A stretch of DNA of 64,000 nucleotides from Actinoplanes campanulatus. Its GTDB lineage: Bacteria > Actinomycetota > Actinomycetes > Mycobacteriales > Micromonosporaceae. This document shows, piece after piece, positions 34,733 through 43,391 of this stretch. The notes under the pieces are model-generated. The model had not been told where the DNA came from. It saw only the letters and a program-made list of their open reading frames with translations, and did not search any database. Location: contig NZ_BMPW01000004.1 in NCBI RefSeq assembly GCF_014647795.1, positions 186,001 through 250,000 on the forward strand. The letters are read 5' to 3'. The translations under genes and the position numbers were made by a program. Positions within the stretch are counted from its first letter, which is position 1. Every line of letters begins with the position of its first letter.

Positions 34733-36000
34733 GCGCCGAGGGCCTGCTGGATCTCGCTCATCAGGCGCGGCGCGGCCTCCTCCGGTTTGGCCTTGCCGTG
34801 CATGACGTCGTCGTAGATCCGCTGGAACTGGGTCTTCACCACGCCGGCGCCCTTCGGCGGCGGCGGGGGAGCCGGCAGGAGCTGCGGCGACACCTTCGCC
34901 TCGTAGGCGGCGACGGCCTTCCACTCGTCGGTCAGCGTGGACGCCAGCGTTTCGCGGATCTTGAGGTTGGCGGGCAGGCCGCGGGCCATGCCGAGGATGG
35001 CGCCGGCCTCCGGGTCGTTGAGGAAGAAGTCGACGAACGCGAGCGCGGCGTCCTGGTTCTTGGTGCGCTTCGCGACGCTGAGCATCATCGGCGGCTGGGT
35101 GAACTGGCCGATGCCGGTGCCCGCGGTCGGGAAGTGGGAGAGGGCGAACTCGCTGCCGTAGGTGTCCCAGGAGGTCATCCCGACCGTGCTGTCCGGGCAG
35201 AACTCGGCGGTCGACTCCTTGCGCGGGAACGGGGTGAGCGTGGTGTTGGCGGTGACCTCCGCCGGGGTCAGGGCCTTGGCGGCGCGGAACTCCTCGCCCA
35301 GCTTCCACCAGGCGACGATCTCCGCCTCGGTGTAGCCGAGCTTGCCGTCCGCGGTGTAGAGGTCCCTACCTTGCTGGCGCAGCCAGTCGCCGAACCAGTC
35401 CTCGATGCCGAACGGGTCGCTCAGGCCGCTCACCTTCGGGCCGAACTTCGCGGACACCTTGGCGGCGGCGTCCTTCAGGTCGGTCCAGGTCCAGCCGTCG
35501 GCGGGCAGTTTCGCGCCGGCCTCTTCCCAGCGCTTGGCGTCGTACTGGAGCACGTGGGTGGTCTGGCCCATCGGCAGGCCGAACGTCTGGGCGCCGAGGT
35601 TGCCGGCCGGGAACAGCTTCTGCTCCAGATCCGCGGTCTGGATCTTGCTGCCCAGGTGCGGGGTGAGGTCGAGCAGGGTGCTGCGGTCGGCGTACTCACG
35701 CAGGTAGCGGTCGCCCATCTGGAGCACGTCCGGGGCGTTGCCGCCGCTCATCTCGGTGGCCAGCTTCTGGAAGTACGGGTCGTAGGCGGCGTACGTCGTC
35801 TTGATCTCGACGTCCGGGTGCTTGCTCACGTACAGGTCGACGACCTGCTGGGTGAGCTTGGCCCGCTCCTCGCTGCCCCACCAGGCGAACCGCAGCGTCT
35901 TCTTACCGCCGCTCCCGCCGTCGTCGCCGCATCCGCCGAGCCCGGCCAGGGTTAGCCCGGCGATACCGCCGCGCAGGAGTGCGCGCCTGCTGACCGACAT
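34729..36000 (-). CDS. Carbohydrate ABC transporter substrate-binding lipoprotein (CUT1)
   Basis: 423 residues. The N-terminus MSVSRRALLRGGIAGLTLAGLGGC combines a twin-arginine motif and a lipobox (LGGC), followed by the family-1 solute-binding fold (LRFAWWGSEERAKLTQQVVDLYVSKHPDVEIKT). GGAGGAACC lies right before the ATG. It is the first gene of the four-gene operon binding protein-permease-permease-lyase. The promoter region holds two LacI-type operators. The ligand is probably a pectin-derived oligosaccharide, inferred from the lyase. Confidence 0.92.
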   Translation of the reverse strand: MSVSRRALLRGGIAGLTLAGLGGCGDDGGSGGKKTLRFAWWGSEERAKLTQQVVDLYVSKHPDVEIKTTYAAYDPYFQKLATEMSGGNAPDVLQMGDRYLREYADRSTLLDLTPHLGSKIQTADLEQKLFPAGNLGAQTFGLPMGQTTHVLQYDAKRWEEAGAKLPADGWTWTDLKDAAAKVSAKFGPKVSGLSDPFGIEDWFGDWLRQQGRDLYTADGKLGYTEAEIVAWWKLGEEFRAAKALTPAEVTANTTLTPFPRKESTAEFCPDSTVGMTSWDTYGSEFALSHFPTAGTGIGQFTQPPMMLSVAKRTKNQDAALAFVDFFLNDPEAGAILGMARGLPANLKIRETLASTLTDEWKAVAAYEAKVSPQLLPAPPPPPKGAGVVKTQFQRIYDDVMHGKAKPEEAAPRLMSEIQQALGA

Positions 36001-36012
36001 GGTTCCTCCAGG

Positions 36013-36024
36013 TAAAACGTTTCA
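36013..36024. promoter_or_regulatory. LacI-type operator 1
   Basis: TAAAACGTTTCA with a perfect AAACGTTT core, 12 bp upstream of the binding-protein start, fits the LacI-family operator pattern TGAAACGTTTCA with one mismatched pair. It would place the pectin operon under sugar-responsive repression. No LacI gene is in the window. Confidence 0.6.
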
Positions 36025-36127
36025 CACACAGCCTGAGCTGCGATTGATTGCCCTCGATAGTTTCGGCAGCTTTGCACGTGGATCATCTGCACGTCAACGC
36101 CACACTTCCATAGGTAGTAGTCTTTGC

Positions 36128-36139
36128 GTAAGCGCTTGC
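36128..36139. promoter_or_regulatory. LacI-type operator 2
   Basis: GTAAGCGCTTGC with the perfect palindromic core AAGCGCTT, another classical LacI-family operator form, lies 19 bp before the -35 box of the beta-helix gene. A TGAAACG half-site follows at 36141. It could control both divergent transcripts. Confidence 0.55.
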
Positions 36140-36158
36140 GTGAAACGCGCGAGAAACC

Positions 36159-36186
36159 TTGACAGGTTCCAAGTTATCGCTAACAT
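36159..36186 (+). promoter_or_regulatory. Housekeeping-type promoter of beta-helix gene
   Basis: TTGACA (36159-36164) and TAACAT (36181-36186) with a 16-bp spacer form the best consensus-like promoter in the window, 56 bp before the ATG of the secreted beta-helix protein. A LacI-type operator sits just upstream. Confidence 0.6.
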
Positions 36187-36241
36187 TCAGCGGATCGAAC
36201 GCTCATCTCGGACATCCCCAATTTCCAGACCGGAGCACCCG

Positions 36242-37381
36242 ATGCGTCCCCGTATCCCCCTGTTAGTCGCTGCCAGCGTGCTCGTCGCGTCCGGCGGCAT
36301 CGCCCTCGGCACCGGAACGGCCAGCGCGGCCGACTGCGGCGCCCTCACCTACCAGGCCAGCGCCGTCCTCAGCGGCAGCACCTGGACCTCCAAGCTGGGC
36401 AGTTCCACCGTCTACACCGGCACCGACATGCGCGCCGCCGTCCAGGCCGCGGTCAGCGCCCTGCCCAGCCGCACCTCGAAACAGAACGTCCTCGTGCGAG
36501 GATCCGGCTCGATCAGCGCCGGATCGCGGATCTCACTGCCCAGCTACACGCTCATCGACGTGTGCGGCACGATCAACGTGACCGGCAGCGGCAGCGGCGA
36601 CCAGGCCCCGATCTACACCCGCGGCACCACCGACGTCGAAGTCGCGCACCTCAACGTCACCGGGGCGCCGCTCTACGGGATCTTCGCCCGCAGCGTCAAC
36701 AACCTCACCCTCGGCGTCATCGACATGCGGTTGTCCCGCGGCCTCGGTGTGCGCATCGACAACTACGGCAACACCGCGGTCATGGCCAAGAACATCAAGA
36801 TCGGATCGGTGTACGTATCCGGCGCCAGCTCACACGCGGTGGAGACCTACGGCGTGGACGGGATCACGATCGGCACCGTCACGGCCCGCGGCGTCGGCGA
36901 GTCCGGGCTGCTGCTCAACCAGACGATCAACGCCACGGTCGGCACCGTCGACGCCGAGAACGCCGGAACCGGCACGGGCTACGCCGCCTTCCGGATGGCC
37001 AACCGCAACGGGCGGATCGGCAGCTCCTACCCGACGAACATCCGCGTCGGAACCGTCAAGGCCCGTGGTGGCGGGCGTGGCGTCTTCTGCGTCTCGGAGA
37101 GCGGTGGGGCGGTCATCGACCGGGTCGACATCGCCAACACCGGCAACAACTCGGTGCTCGTCGAGAACTGCTACAACGTGACGATCGCCGGGGTGTCCGG
37201 GACGATCACCGGCGGCGGGGAGGTCCGGATCTCGTCGCGGACCGAGTTCGCGCCGTCGGCCAACATCACCTTCAGGAACCTGACGGTGACCAACACGAAC
37301 ATCCGGTGGAGCCCGTGCACCGGCTCCAACAACGTCGTCACCAACGTCACCCGGGTCAACTCAACCCTGACCTGGTGCTGA
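36242..37381 (+). CDS. Secreted right-handed beta-helix protein
   Basis: 379 residues with a Sec signal peptide (MRPRIPLLVAASVLVASGGIALGTGTASA). The mature part shows repeated short strands (YTLIDVCGTINVTG, EVAHLNVTGAPLYGIFARSVNNLTLGVIDM, IKIGSVYVSGASSHAVETYGVDGITIGTV) typical of a parallel beta-helix as in pectate lyases and related polysaccharide-binding or cleaving proteins. No diagnostic catalytic set was recognised, so lyase, hydrolase or binding function is open. It is divergent from the rhamnogalacturonan transporter operon and shares its LacI-type operator region, suggesting a role in pectin use. Four Cys residues in the C-terminal half could form disulfides. Confidence 0.75.
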   Translation: MRPRIPLLVAASVLVASGGIALGTGTASAADCGALTYQASAVLSGSTWTSKLGSSTVYTGTDMRAAVQAAVSALPSRTSKQNVLVRGSGSISAGSRISLPSYTLIDVCGTINVTGSGSGDQAPIYTRGTTDVEVAHLNVTGAPLYGIFARSVNNLTLGVIDMRLSRGLGVRIDNYGNTAVMAKNIKIGSVYVSGASSHAVETYGVDGITIGTVTARGVGESGLLLNQTINATVGTVDAENAGTGTGYAAFRMANRNGRIGSSYPTNIRVGTVKARGGGRGVFCVSESGGAVIDRVDIANTGNNSVLVENCYNVTIAGVSGTITGGGEVRISSRTEFAPSANITFRNLTVTNTNIRWSPCTGSNNVVTNVTRVNSTLTWC

Positions 37382-37385
37382 CGGG

Positions 37386-40300
37386 TCACTCTGGCGGATC
37401 GGACGCGAGTCGTCTCCGAATCCGGTCCGCCAGGTGACGGTCCAACTCGGCGAGCACGGCGTCTCTGAGTTCCTCGTCGTCGCGAGGGAAGATCGCCATC
37501 GCGATCGAGAAACTGGTTCGGTGCTGTACCAGCAGCGCGACATGTCTGGCGGGTAGCCGAAGGATCCGCCGTCTGACGAAACTCAGCAGCACCGGAGCGT
37601 TCAGCAGTTCCTCGTGAATGATCAGAGCCTCGACGATCTGCTGCTGGACGTATGGGAAAAAATGGGCCATCAGCTGCGTCAGCCATCTCCGTGATGGAAC
37701 GGCCACGATCAGGGCCGCCGCCATGTCGATGTACGGGAGCCGTTCGAGGCGCTGGCTGGCCGCTGACGGCGACAAGTTGCCCAGTGTCCTGCCGAGGCGG
37801 CGTTCGGACTCCCCGATCAGGGACTTCTTCCGAGCCTTCGGTGGTGGTGGCGGCTCCTGCTCGTTTCGCCGCATGGCGTCGGCATCCGCGTGGCGGCCGG
37901 AGGCGTCGAGGAGATCCACGGTGAGAGTCCACGCCACAGACCTCAGCCGATCCTGGGATGCCGGATCGAAGTGGTCGGTGTTCAACAGGGTCGTCGCCTC
38001 GGTCAGCGCGCCGAGCGCATCCTGGTAGCGAAGCCCCGCATCCCGGCAGAGGCGGGCGAAGTCGATCAGCTCGCGGGCCAGGGCGGGGCCGTAGCGTTCC
38101 AGATTGATCCGGGACAGGCGCCGATGGATCGCGATCGCGTTCTCCTGTGCCGCCACGGCGCTCGTCCACCATCCCAGCGCGGCGTGGATCTGGGACTGCG
38201 TCTCCAGAGCCCAGGCGAGATCCTGGTCGTAGGCGATGTCGAGCCCGGCGAGATTCCGGAAGACCCGGACGGCCCCGGCGGCCGCGTGGTCGGCCTCCGG
38301 CAGGCGGCCCAGCGACCTCAGGGTCCGCGCCCGGCCCAGCAGCGCGGCGGCGAAATCGAGTTCCAGACCCGGCTCCGCGGTGGCCGTCAGCGCCCGCAAC
38401 AGCTTCACGGCCTCGTCCAGCGCGTCGAGCGACGGGCCGGCGCGCTTGTCCCGGCGCAACTGGTCCGCCTGCTGGATCAGGGCCCGGACCAGCGTGATCC
38501 GGTACTGCGGGTGGTCGGTCACCAGACGGCGCAACTGTGCGATGGCCCGGTGCCGGGTGGACAGCGACGACGTCGTCTCGCCGGTCCGCCACAGCGCCAG
38601 GCTCAGTTCGGAGAGGCAGGTCGCGACCTCCTCGGGTGGCGGCGGCGAATCCAGGTCCCCGCTGCTCCACAGGCCGACCGCCTCGCCGAGAGCGCCGGCC
38701 GCCTCCGCCCAGTCCTCCACCCGCAGGTGTGCCCGGCCCAGCGTCCGCAGCGCGAACTCGAACTGCGCGGCGTGAGCGGCGCGATCCTCGGCATACAGAA
38801 GGCGGGTCGCGGCCGTCGCCTCGACGAGCATGGCGACACCATGGTCGATTCGGCCCGCGTTGAGCAGCCGCCAGCCCAGTTTCTGCAGGACCCGGGCGGC
38901 GCGAACCGGATCGACGGTGTGCCGCGACAGGTCCGCGGCCAATCGTTCGGTGACCGCGGCGATCCCCGCGTGCAGGTCCGGCGGAGGGTCGGGCGGGAGC
39001 ATCGATTCGATGGCCGCCAGCACGTCCAGCGGAATCGTCCGGGCCGCCGCCAGCGCCGACAGCGCGACCGTGCCCGCCTCGACCGCCAGGTCCGGCCGTT
39101 TCCTCAACAGCGGCAGCAGGTGCCGTTCGGTGAGATGCGGCCACCGGGACGCGGCCTCGACCAGCAGCGGCAGTGTCGTCGCCACCGTTCGCGGGCCGGC
39201 GGTCATCAGCTCGGTCAGCGCCCCGCCGGCCCACGGGTCGGCGCGGAAGCCGCCGACCCCGTGCCCCGGTGTCTGGAGCGCGACGAAATCCTCCGCCAGG
39301 CGGTCCGGGTACAGCGGCTCCAGCCGGGTCTCCGGGTCGTGCGGCGGATAGCACATGGCGTGATCGTCGAGCGTCTGCGAGGCGCCCGCCGACGTGTCCG
39401 CCACGCCCGTCAACCGCAGTGCCTCCACCGCTGCCGGGAAGTCGAGTGCCCGGGTGAGCGCCGCCACGTAGACGGCCCGGCCGATCACCTGGGGACGGGA
39501 CTCGATCCGGCGCTCGTTCTCGTACATCGCCAGCCAGTGGTTGCGCTCACGAACGAGCAGGTAGGCGGACAGCTCATCCGGATCCACCGGCGGCCGGTCG
39601 CCGTCGCGCGCCGCGAGGACCGTGGCCAGCGCGGCCATGTGAATGGTCAGCACCGACCCGCCGACCTCGGGGGGCGATGCCGTGATCGGCTCAGTGACCC
39701 CGAGGACCTTCGCGAAACACGTCCGCGCCACCTCGAACGCCGAGCGGGAATCCGCCCCGGAAGCGCCCAGCGGGGCCAGCTCGACGCTGTCCGGATGGAT
39801 GCCGAGCGACTGCGACAACCGGTGGGTCAGCCCGTGCCACCAGTTGTCCAGCGGCCGGGCCAGCAGCAGGATCCGAAGCGCCGGGCCGCCGTGCAGCCGC
39901 TGATCGTGTATCAGCGCCAGCAGGTCGGACAGTGGCCACCGCTCCGCGTAGTCGACCAGCACCAGCAGCCGTGCCGACGCCACCACCGCGTTACCGGCCG
40001 GGACCTCGACCGGCCGGACCGCCACGTCCCGGCTGTGCCGCGCCCGGGACACGAGCCACCCGGCCCGCCGGGACAGTTCCGCGAAACGGTGGGCCAACCG
40101 CGTCTTGCCCTGTCCGGCGCCGCCGTGCACCAGCCGGACGGCCACCGCCGCGTCACCGTCGCGCCAGCCGGTCAGCTCGGCGATCTCGTGGTCCCGGCCG
40201 GTGAAGGCGACCACCCGGTTCTCCGCGCTGAGCAACCGGCTGGGCTGCTCACCACTCACCGGTGGCGTCGGGCCGAACTCCAGCTCCTCGATGAGATGGG

Positions 40301-40403
40301 TGCCGATGCGCTGGTGGATGTGCAGGTCGCCGTCCTGGACGGCGAACACCGTGCCGCTGTCGCGGGCCGTGTTCGTCTGGCGGACCGGGGTTCTATCGGC
40401 CAT
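37386..40403 (-). CDS. STAND-type NTPase with TPR region and N-terminal RHIM-like motif
   Basis: 1,005 residues. Residues 11-30 read NTARDSGTVFAVQDGDLHIH, a motif with the V-Q-x-G core of RHIM-like amyloid sequences. It is nearly repeated in the small membrane protein just upstream. Then come a P-loop GGAGQGKT (94-101), a Walker B-like LLVLVDYAE (146-154), a winged-helix-like part, and about 450 residues of TPR-like helices (for example AHAAQFEFALRTLGRAHLRVEDWAEAAGALGEAV). The C-terminal 150 residues are an unrecognised helical region. This is the architecture of NLR/STAND sensors. The ATG overlaps the membrane gene's end by 11 bp, implying coupled translation and a joint role. Confidence 0.75.
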   Translation of the reverse strand: MADRTPVRQTNTARDSGTVFAVQDGDLHIHQRIGTHLIEELEFGPTPPVSGEQPSRLLSAENRVVAFTGRDHEIAELTGWRDGDAAVAVRLVHGGAGQGKTRLAHRFAELSRRAGWLVSRARHSRDVAVRPVEVPAGNAVVASARLLVLVDYAERWPLSDLLALIHDQRLHGGPALRILLLARPLDNWWHGLTHRLSQSLGIHPDSVELAPLGASGADSRSAFEVARTCFAKVLGVTEPITASPPEVGGSVLTIHMAALATVLAARDGDRPPVDPDELSAYLLVRERNHWLAMYENERRIESRPQVIGRAVYVAALTRALDFPAAVEALRLTGVADTSAGASQTLDDHAMCYPPHDPETRLEPLYPDRLAEDFVALQTPGHGVGGFRADPWAGGALTELMTAGPRTVATTLPLLVEAASRWPHLTERHLLPLLRKRPDLAVEAGTVALSALAAARTIPLDVLAAIESMLPPDPPPDLHAGIAAVTERLAADLSRHTVDPVRAARVLQKLGWRLLNAGRIDHGVAMLVEATAATRLLYAEDRAAHAAQFEFALRTLGRAHLRVEDWAEAAGALGEAVGLWSSGDLDSPPPPEEVATCLSELSLALWRTGETTSSLSTRHRAIAQLRRLVTDHPQYRITLVRALIQQADQLRRDKRAGPSLDALDEAVKLLRALTATAEPGLELDFAAALLGRARTLRSLGRLPEADHAAAGAVRVFRNLAGLDIAYDQDLAWALETQSQIHAALGWWTSAVAAQENAIAIHRRLSRINLERYGPALARELIDFARLCRDAGLRYQDALGALTEATTLLNTDHFDPASQDRLRSVAWTLTVDLLDASGRHADADAMRRNEQEPPPPPKARKKSLIGESERRLGRTLGNLSPSAASQRLERLPYIDMAAALIVAVPSRRWLTQLMAHFFPYVQQQIVEALIIHEELLNAPVLLSFVRRRILRLPARHVALLVQHRTSFSIAMAIFPRDDEELRDAVLAELDRHLADRIRRRLASDPPE

Positions 40404-40707
40404 CGGGCGGCCGGGGTGCGTCGCCGATGATCATGTTGCCGTGCTGGACCCCGTACACCTTGCCCTGGTCTTTGGCGGTGTTGATCTGGGTTTGACCGGA
40501 CGGCTCGGGTGGGGATGGCTGCGGGCGGGAGGCCAGGGCCAGCCACACGCCGGCGACGCCGAAGACGAGGGTGAGGACGGCGCTCGCCACACTCGACGCC
40601 TTGTCGGCCCGGTCGAGGCCGAGCCGCAGCAGGAACACCGTCCAGGCTGCCAGGAGCAGGCTGCCGGTCAGAAAAGCCGTCACTGTCCAGAAGCGGCGCC
40701 GCGTCAT
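40393..40707 (-). CDS. Two-TM protein with C-terminal RHIM-like motif (candidate effector)
   Basis: 104 residues: two membrane helices (about 8-29 and 39-59), a Pro-rich linker, then NTAKDQGKVYGVQHGNMII at residues 76-94, which matches the N-terminal motif of the downstream STAND NTPase at about half the positions with the spacing fully kept. Both termini are predicted cytoplasmic, so the motif could be templated by the NTPase's motif. Small membrane proteins paired with NLR-like ATPases through shared amyloid motifs are proposed cell-death effectors in bacteria. This role is inferred here. It is the first gene of the two-gene operon. Confidence 0.7.
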   Translation of the reverse strand: MTRRRFWTVTAFLTGSLLLAAWTVFLLRLGLDRADKASSVASAVLTLVFGVAGVWLALASRPQPSPPEPSGQTQINTAKDQGKVYGVQHGNMIIGDAPRPPDGR

Positions 40708-40711
40708 CCAT

Positions 40712-41395
40712 TCAGTATGGATCGATGCGGCTATTTCTCCGGGTGGCCGCGGCGTAGGTATCGAGGATTTCCGCTAGATGGGCGGGCCGGCTCAACGCCG
40801 GAGTGTGGCCGCCGTCGATCTCGTCGGGGGTGATGCCGAGGCGTTCGGTGGCGACCCGGCGCAGGTAGGCGGGCGGGAACAGGCGGTCGTCACGGCAGAG
40901 CAGGACCCGGGTCGGCACGTCCGGCCAGGCGCGCAGCGGGGACGGCTCGGACATCCGGGTCTCGGACTGGCGGGACGAGCGGCGGACCGCCTCGGCGGCC
41001 AGATCCGGCGGGACGTCCTGATAGAACAGGGCGATCTCGTCGTCGTACCGGTCCCAGGCCTCGTCGGCGTAGCCGGTGGCGGTCCAGTAGTCGGCGGCGG
41101 ACTCGCCCGGCAGCGGGATCATGGCGGCAACCAGGATCAGCATCCGCACCGGCAGGCGCTCGCCGACCAGCGGGACGACCAGGCCGCCCATCGACTGGCC
41201 GACCACGACCAGATCGGTACGGTCGCCGACCGCGGCCGTGACGGCGTCGGCGTACTCGGACAGGCCGGCGGTGTCGTCGTCGCACGGCAGATCGGGCGCC
41301 ACCGTGTCGTGGCCCCGTTTCCGGAGTTCGGCTTCGACGAGATGCCAGTACCAGCCGACGTCACCGGCGCCGTGGATCAGTACGAATGTGGCCAT
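40712..41395 (-). CDS. Alpha/beta hydrolase
   Basis: A 227-residue single-domain hydrolase: oxyanion motif LIHGAGDVGWYW, nucleophile elbow VVGQSMGG, a catalytic Asp candidate in LLCRDDRLFPP and His in DGGHTPALSRPAHLAEIL. The pattern resembles esterase/RsbQ- or salicylic-acid-binding-protein-like hydrolases. It stops 5 bp before the two-TM gene's ATG region on the same strand, so it may share the transcript with the STAND pair. No ribosome site is evident and the message could be leaderless. Confidence 0.85.
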   Translation of the reverse strand: MATFVLIHGAGDVGWYWHLVEAELRKRGHDTVAPDLPCDDDTAGLSEYADAVTAAVGDRTDLVVVGQSMGGLVVPLVGERLPVRMLILVAAMIPLPGESAADYWTATGYADEAWDRYDDEIALFYQDVPPDLAAEAVRRSSRQSETRMSEPSPLRAWPDVPTRVLLCRDDRLFPPAYLRRVATERLGITPDEIDGGHTPALSRPAHLAEILDTYAAATRRNSRIDPY

Positions 41396-41437
41396 CGATA
41401 CAGGTTATGACCCGGCCCGCATGATTGAGTGATCATC

Positions 41438-42130
41438 ATGGAATTCGACGACATGCGGGTAGTGATCACCGGAGCCGGCCGTGACACCGGGCTGCTCCTC
41501 GCCGAGACGTTCGCGGCACGCGGTGCCCGGGTGTTCCTCTCCGCCCGCGACGAGGGTGCGGCCTCGCGGGCCGCCGACGTGATCAACCAGCGTGGAGCCG
41601 GGCCGGCCGAGGCCTTCCGGTGCGATCTCGCCGACCCGGGCTCGGTGCGGGAGTTCGCGGATGCCGTGGCCGGGCGGACCGAGCGGATCGACGTGCTGGT
41701 CAACAACGCGGCGACGTACCGGGACGGGGAGATCTCCGATGTGGAGGTCGAACAGATCATCGCCGGTGCCGCCACCGGGACCGTGCTGTTGACGCAGCAC
41801 CTGTTGCCGCTGCTGCGCCGGTCGGAGCGGCCGGACATCGTTAACATGATCTCCGGCTGTGGGGAGCCGGGGAATCATCGCTCCGACGCGCATCCCGCCT
41901 TCTACGCGGCGAAACACGCGCAGGCCGGGTTCGCCGGGATCCTGTCGCACCGGCTGCGGCCCGAGGGCGTCCGGGTGATCTCGCTGTTCCCGCCGGACTT
42001 CGTGCAGGAGGGGCCACGCACGGCGGGAAGTGCTCTCACCGCCCGGTCGGTGGTCGACTGTGTGATGTTCGCGGTCGGCCAGCCCCGGGACTGCTTCATC
42101 CGCGAGTTCCGCTTCGAGCAGGTGCGGTGA
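41438..42130 (+). CDS. Short-chain dehydrogenase/reductase
   Basis: About 230 residues. TGAGRDTG at the N-terminus is the nucleotide-binding loop, LVNNAATYRDG the central motif, MISGCGE the Ser region and FYAAKHAQAGFAG the Tyr-x3-Lys catalytic pair, so it should be active. Possible starts are GTG 41429, ATG 41438 and ATG 41450. None has a strong ribosome site; GGAA before 41450 is the best. Divergent from the alpha/beta hydrolase across 40 bp. Substrate unknown. Confidence 0.85.
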   Translation: MEFDDMRVVITGAGRDTGLLLAETFAARGARVFLSARDEGAASRAADVINQRGAGPAEAFRCDLADPGSVREFADAVAGRTERIDVLVNNAATYRDGEISDVEVEQIIAGAATGTVLLTQHLLPLLRRSERPDIVNMISGCGEPGNHRSDAHPAFYAAKHAQAGFAGILSHRLRPEGVRVISLFPPDFVQEGPRTAGSALTARSVVDCVMFAVGQPRDCFIREFRFEQVR

Positions 42131-42224
42131 CCGTAGGCGTCGGCGATCGACGGTCATCCGTAGAGCGGCGGCCGTTGGTGTATCGACGACCCTGAGTTTG
42201 CGTGGAGATAGCAGAGTGGGCGGC

Positions 42225-43391
42225 ATGGCGATCACCAGGACGGATGCGGAAGACCTGGCGCGGAAGTGGGTCGAGGACGTCTGCCCGGGCGCCGAAGCGG
42301 TGCTGTACGAATTCGCTTGCGGCTGGGTGATCTCCGCCCGGACCCACAGCGGGCACGGGCCACCCAGCATGATCCTCGACCGGGACACCGGCGAGCTGGT
42401 GATCGGCGGCACGCTACCGCCCGCCAACCTCGCCGCGTGGTACATGCGTGACTTCCAGCCCGCGCCGGGCCCGGCCGGGCCGCGACGGTACCCGGCGACG
42501 ATGAGCCGGCTCACCATCGCGGGCCGCGGCCGGGTCGCGCTCAGCCTGCGCTCCGACACCGACCAGCCGCTGCATCCCGCGGTGGCGACGTTCTTCGGCA
42601 CGATGCCCGCCCACTATCGCGAGCGTGGCGCCGAGCGGAGTTCGGAAGCCGTGGTGTTCTCCGAACTGTTCCACGCCGAGGAGAACGGCCGACGTGCCGC
42701 CGGGCTGCCCCTGATGGCCCTGCCCGAGCTGCGGGAACTCGTACAGGGCGCGCGACTGGAGACCTACCGGATCCGCGAGGAAGGCGATCCGCTCAGCGGG
42801 AGCCGCCTGCGGTCCGGGCTGCCGGTCCTGCTGTTCCTCGACTACCTCGGGCTGGACCCCGACGCCGCCGCGCAAGGCCAGGAGGGCCTTCTGCCACGGT
42901 TCGTCCCAGGGCCGGGCCCGGCCGCCGGTGCCGGGCCGGCGTCGTCGTGGGGGTTCAGCGACGAGGTGGCCGAGGTGCTGCGGGGCGCGGGCTGGTCGGC
43001 GGAGCGCCGGATCGAAAACCATTCGGGGTACGGCGTGAGCCACCGGATCTTCGCGGCGGCGGCGCGGGCGCTGGCCGAGTTCGCCGGCCTGTACATCACG
43101 CAGGACGGGGCCGGGGTGGCGCTGCGGCGGCGGATGTTCGCCGTCGACCCGTCCATGGCGGCCGAGACCGTCGAGACGCTGGAGGCGTTCGGGCAGGTGC
43201 TCGGGGTGCCGTTGTTCCCGCTCGGCGTGGAGGGCGACGGCGAGGCCGTCCTCGCCATCGACGAGCGGGGCCGGGTGTTCTCCCTGGATCATGGCGGGGA
43301 GTGGTATCTCGGCGCGGACATGGGTGCCGCGCTCACCACGCTGATCACCGGCACGCTGCCGCCCCGCGTCCACGACGACGGCACCTGGTGA
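42225..43391 (+). CDS. YrhB / degenerate YwqJ-like deaminase / SUKH-3 fusion protein
   Basis: 388 residues in three parts. Residues 1-75 (AEDLARKWVEDVCPGAEAVLYEFACGWVISARTHSG ... LDRDTGELVIGG) look like a YrhB/Imm35 domain. Residues 95-205 (PLHPAVATFFGTMPAHYRERGAERSSEAVVFSEL ... GARLETYRIREEGDPLSGS) resemble the YwqJ deaminase fold but the C-A-E and PCxxC zinc motifs are replaced (SSE, GLPVLLF). Residues 240-388 (GFSDEVAEVLRGAGWSAERR ... VLAIDERGRVFSLDHGGEWYLGADMGAALTTLITG) are a SUKH-3 domain. Both flanking domains are immunity-type folds of polymorphic toxin systems. GAGTGGG precedes the ATG. No toxin gene is adjacent. Confidence 0.7.
   Translation: MAITRTDAEDLARKWVEDVCPGAEAVLYEFACGWVISARTHSGHGPPSMILDRDTGELVIGGTLPPANLAAWYMRDFQPAPGPAGPRRYPATMSRLTIAGRGRVALSLRSDTDQPLHPAVATFFGTMPAHYRERGAERSSEAVVFSELFHAEENGRRAAGLPLMALPELRELVQGARLETYRIREEGDPLSGSRLRSGLPVLLFLDYLGLDPDAAAQGQEGLLPRFVPGPGPAAGAGPASSWGFSDEVAEVLRGAGWSAERRIENHSGYGVSHRIFAAAARALAEFAGLYITQDGAGVALRRRMFAVDPSMAAETVETLEAFGQVLGVPLFPLGVEGDGEAVLAIDERGRVFSLDHGGEWYLGADMGAALTTLITGTLPPRVHDDGTW

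Noticed and set aside
37890-40430. 846-codon open frame on the plus strand
   Set aside because: Antisense to the STAND NTPase; composition is low-complexity and shows no fold.
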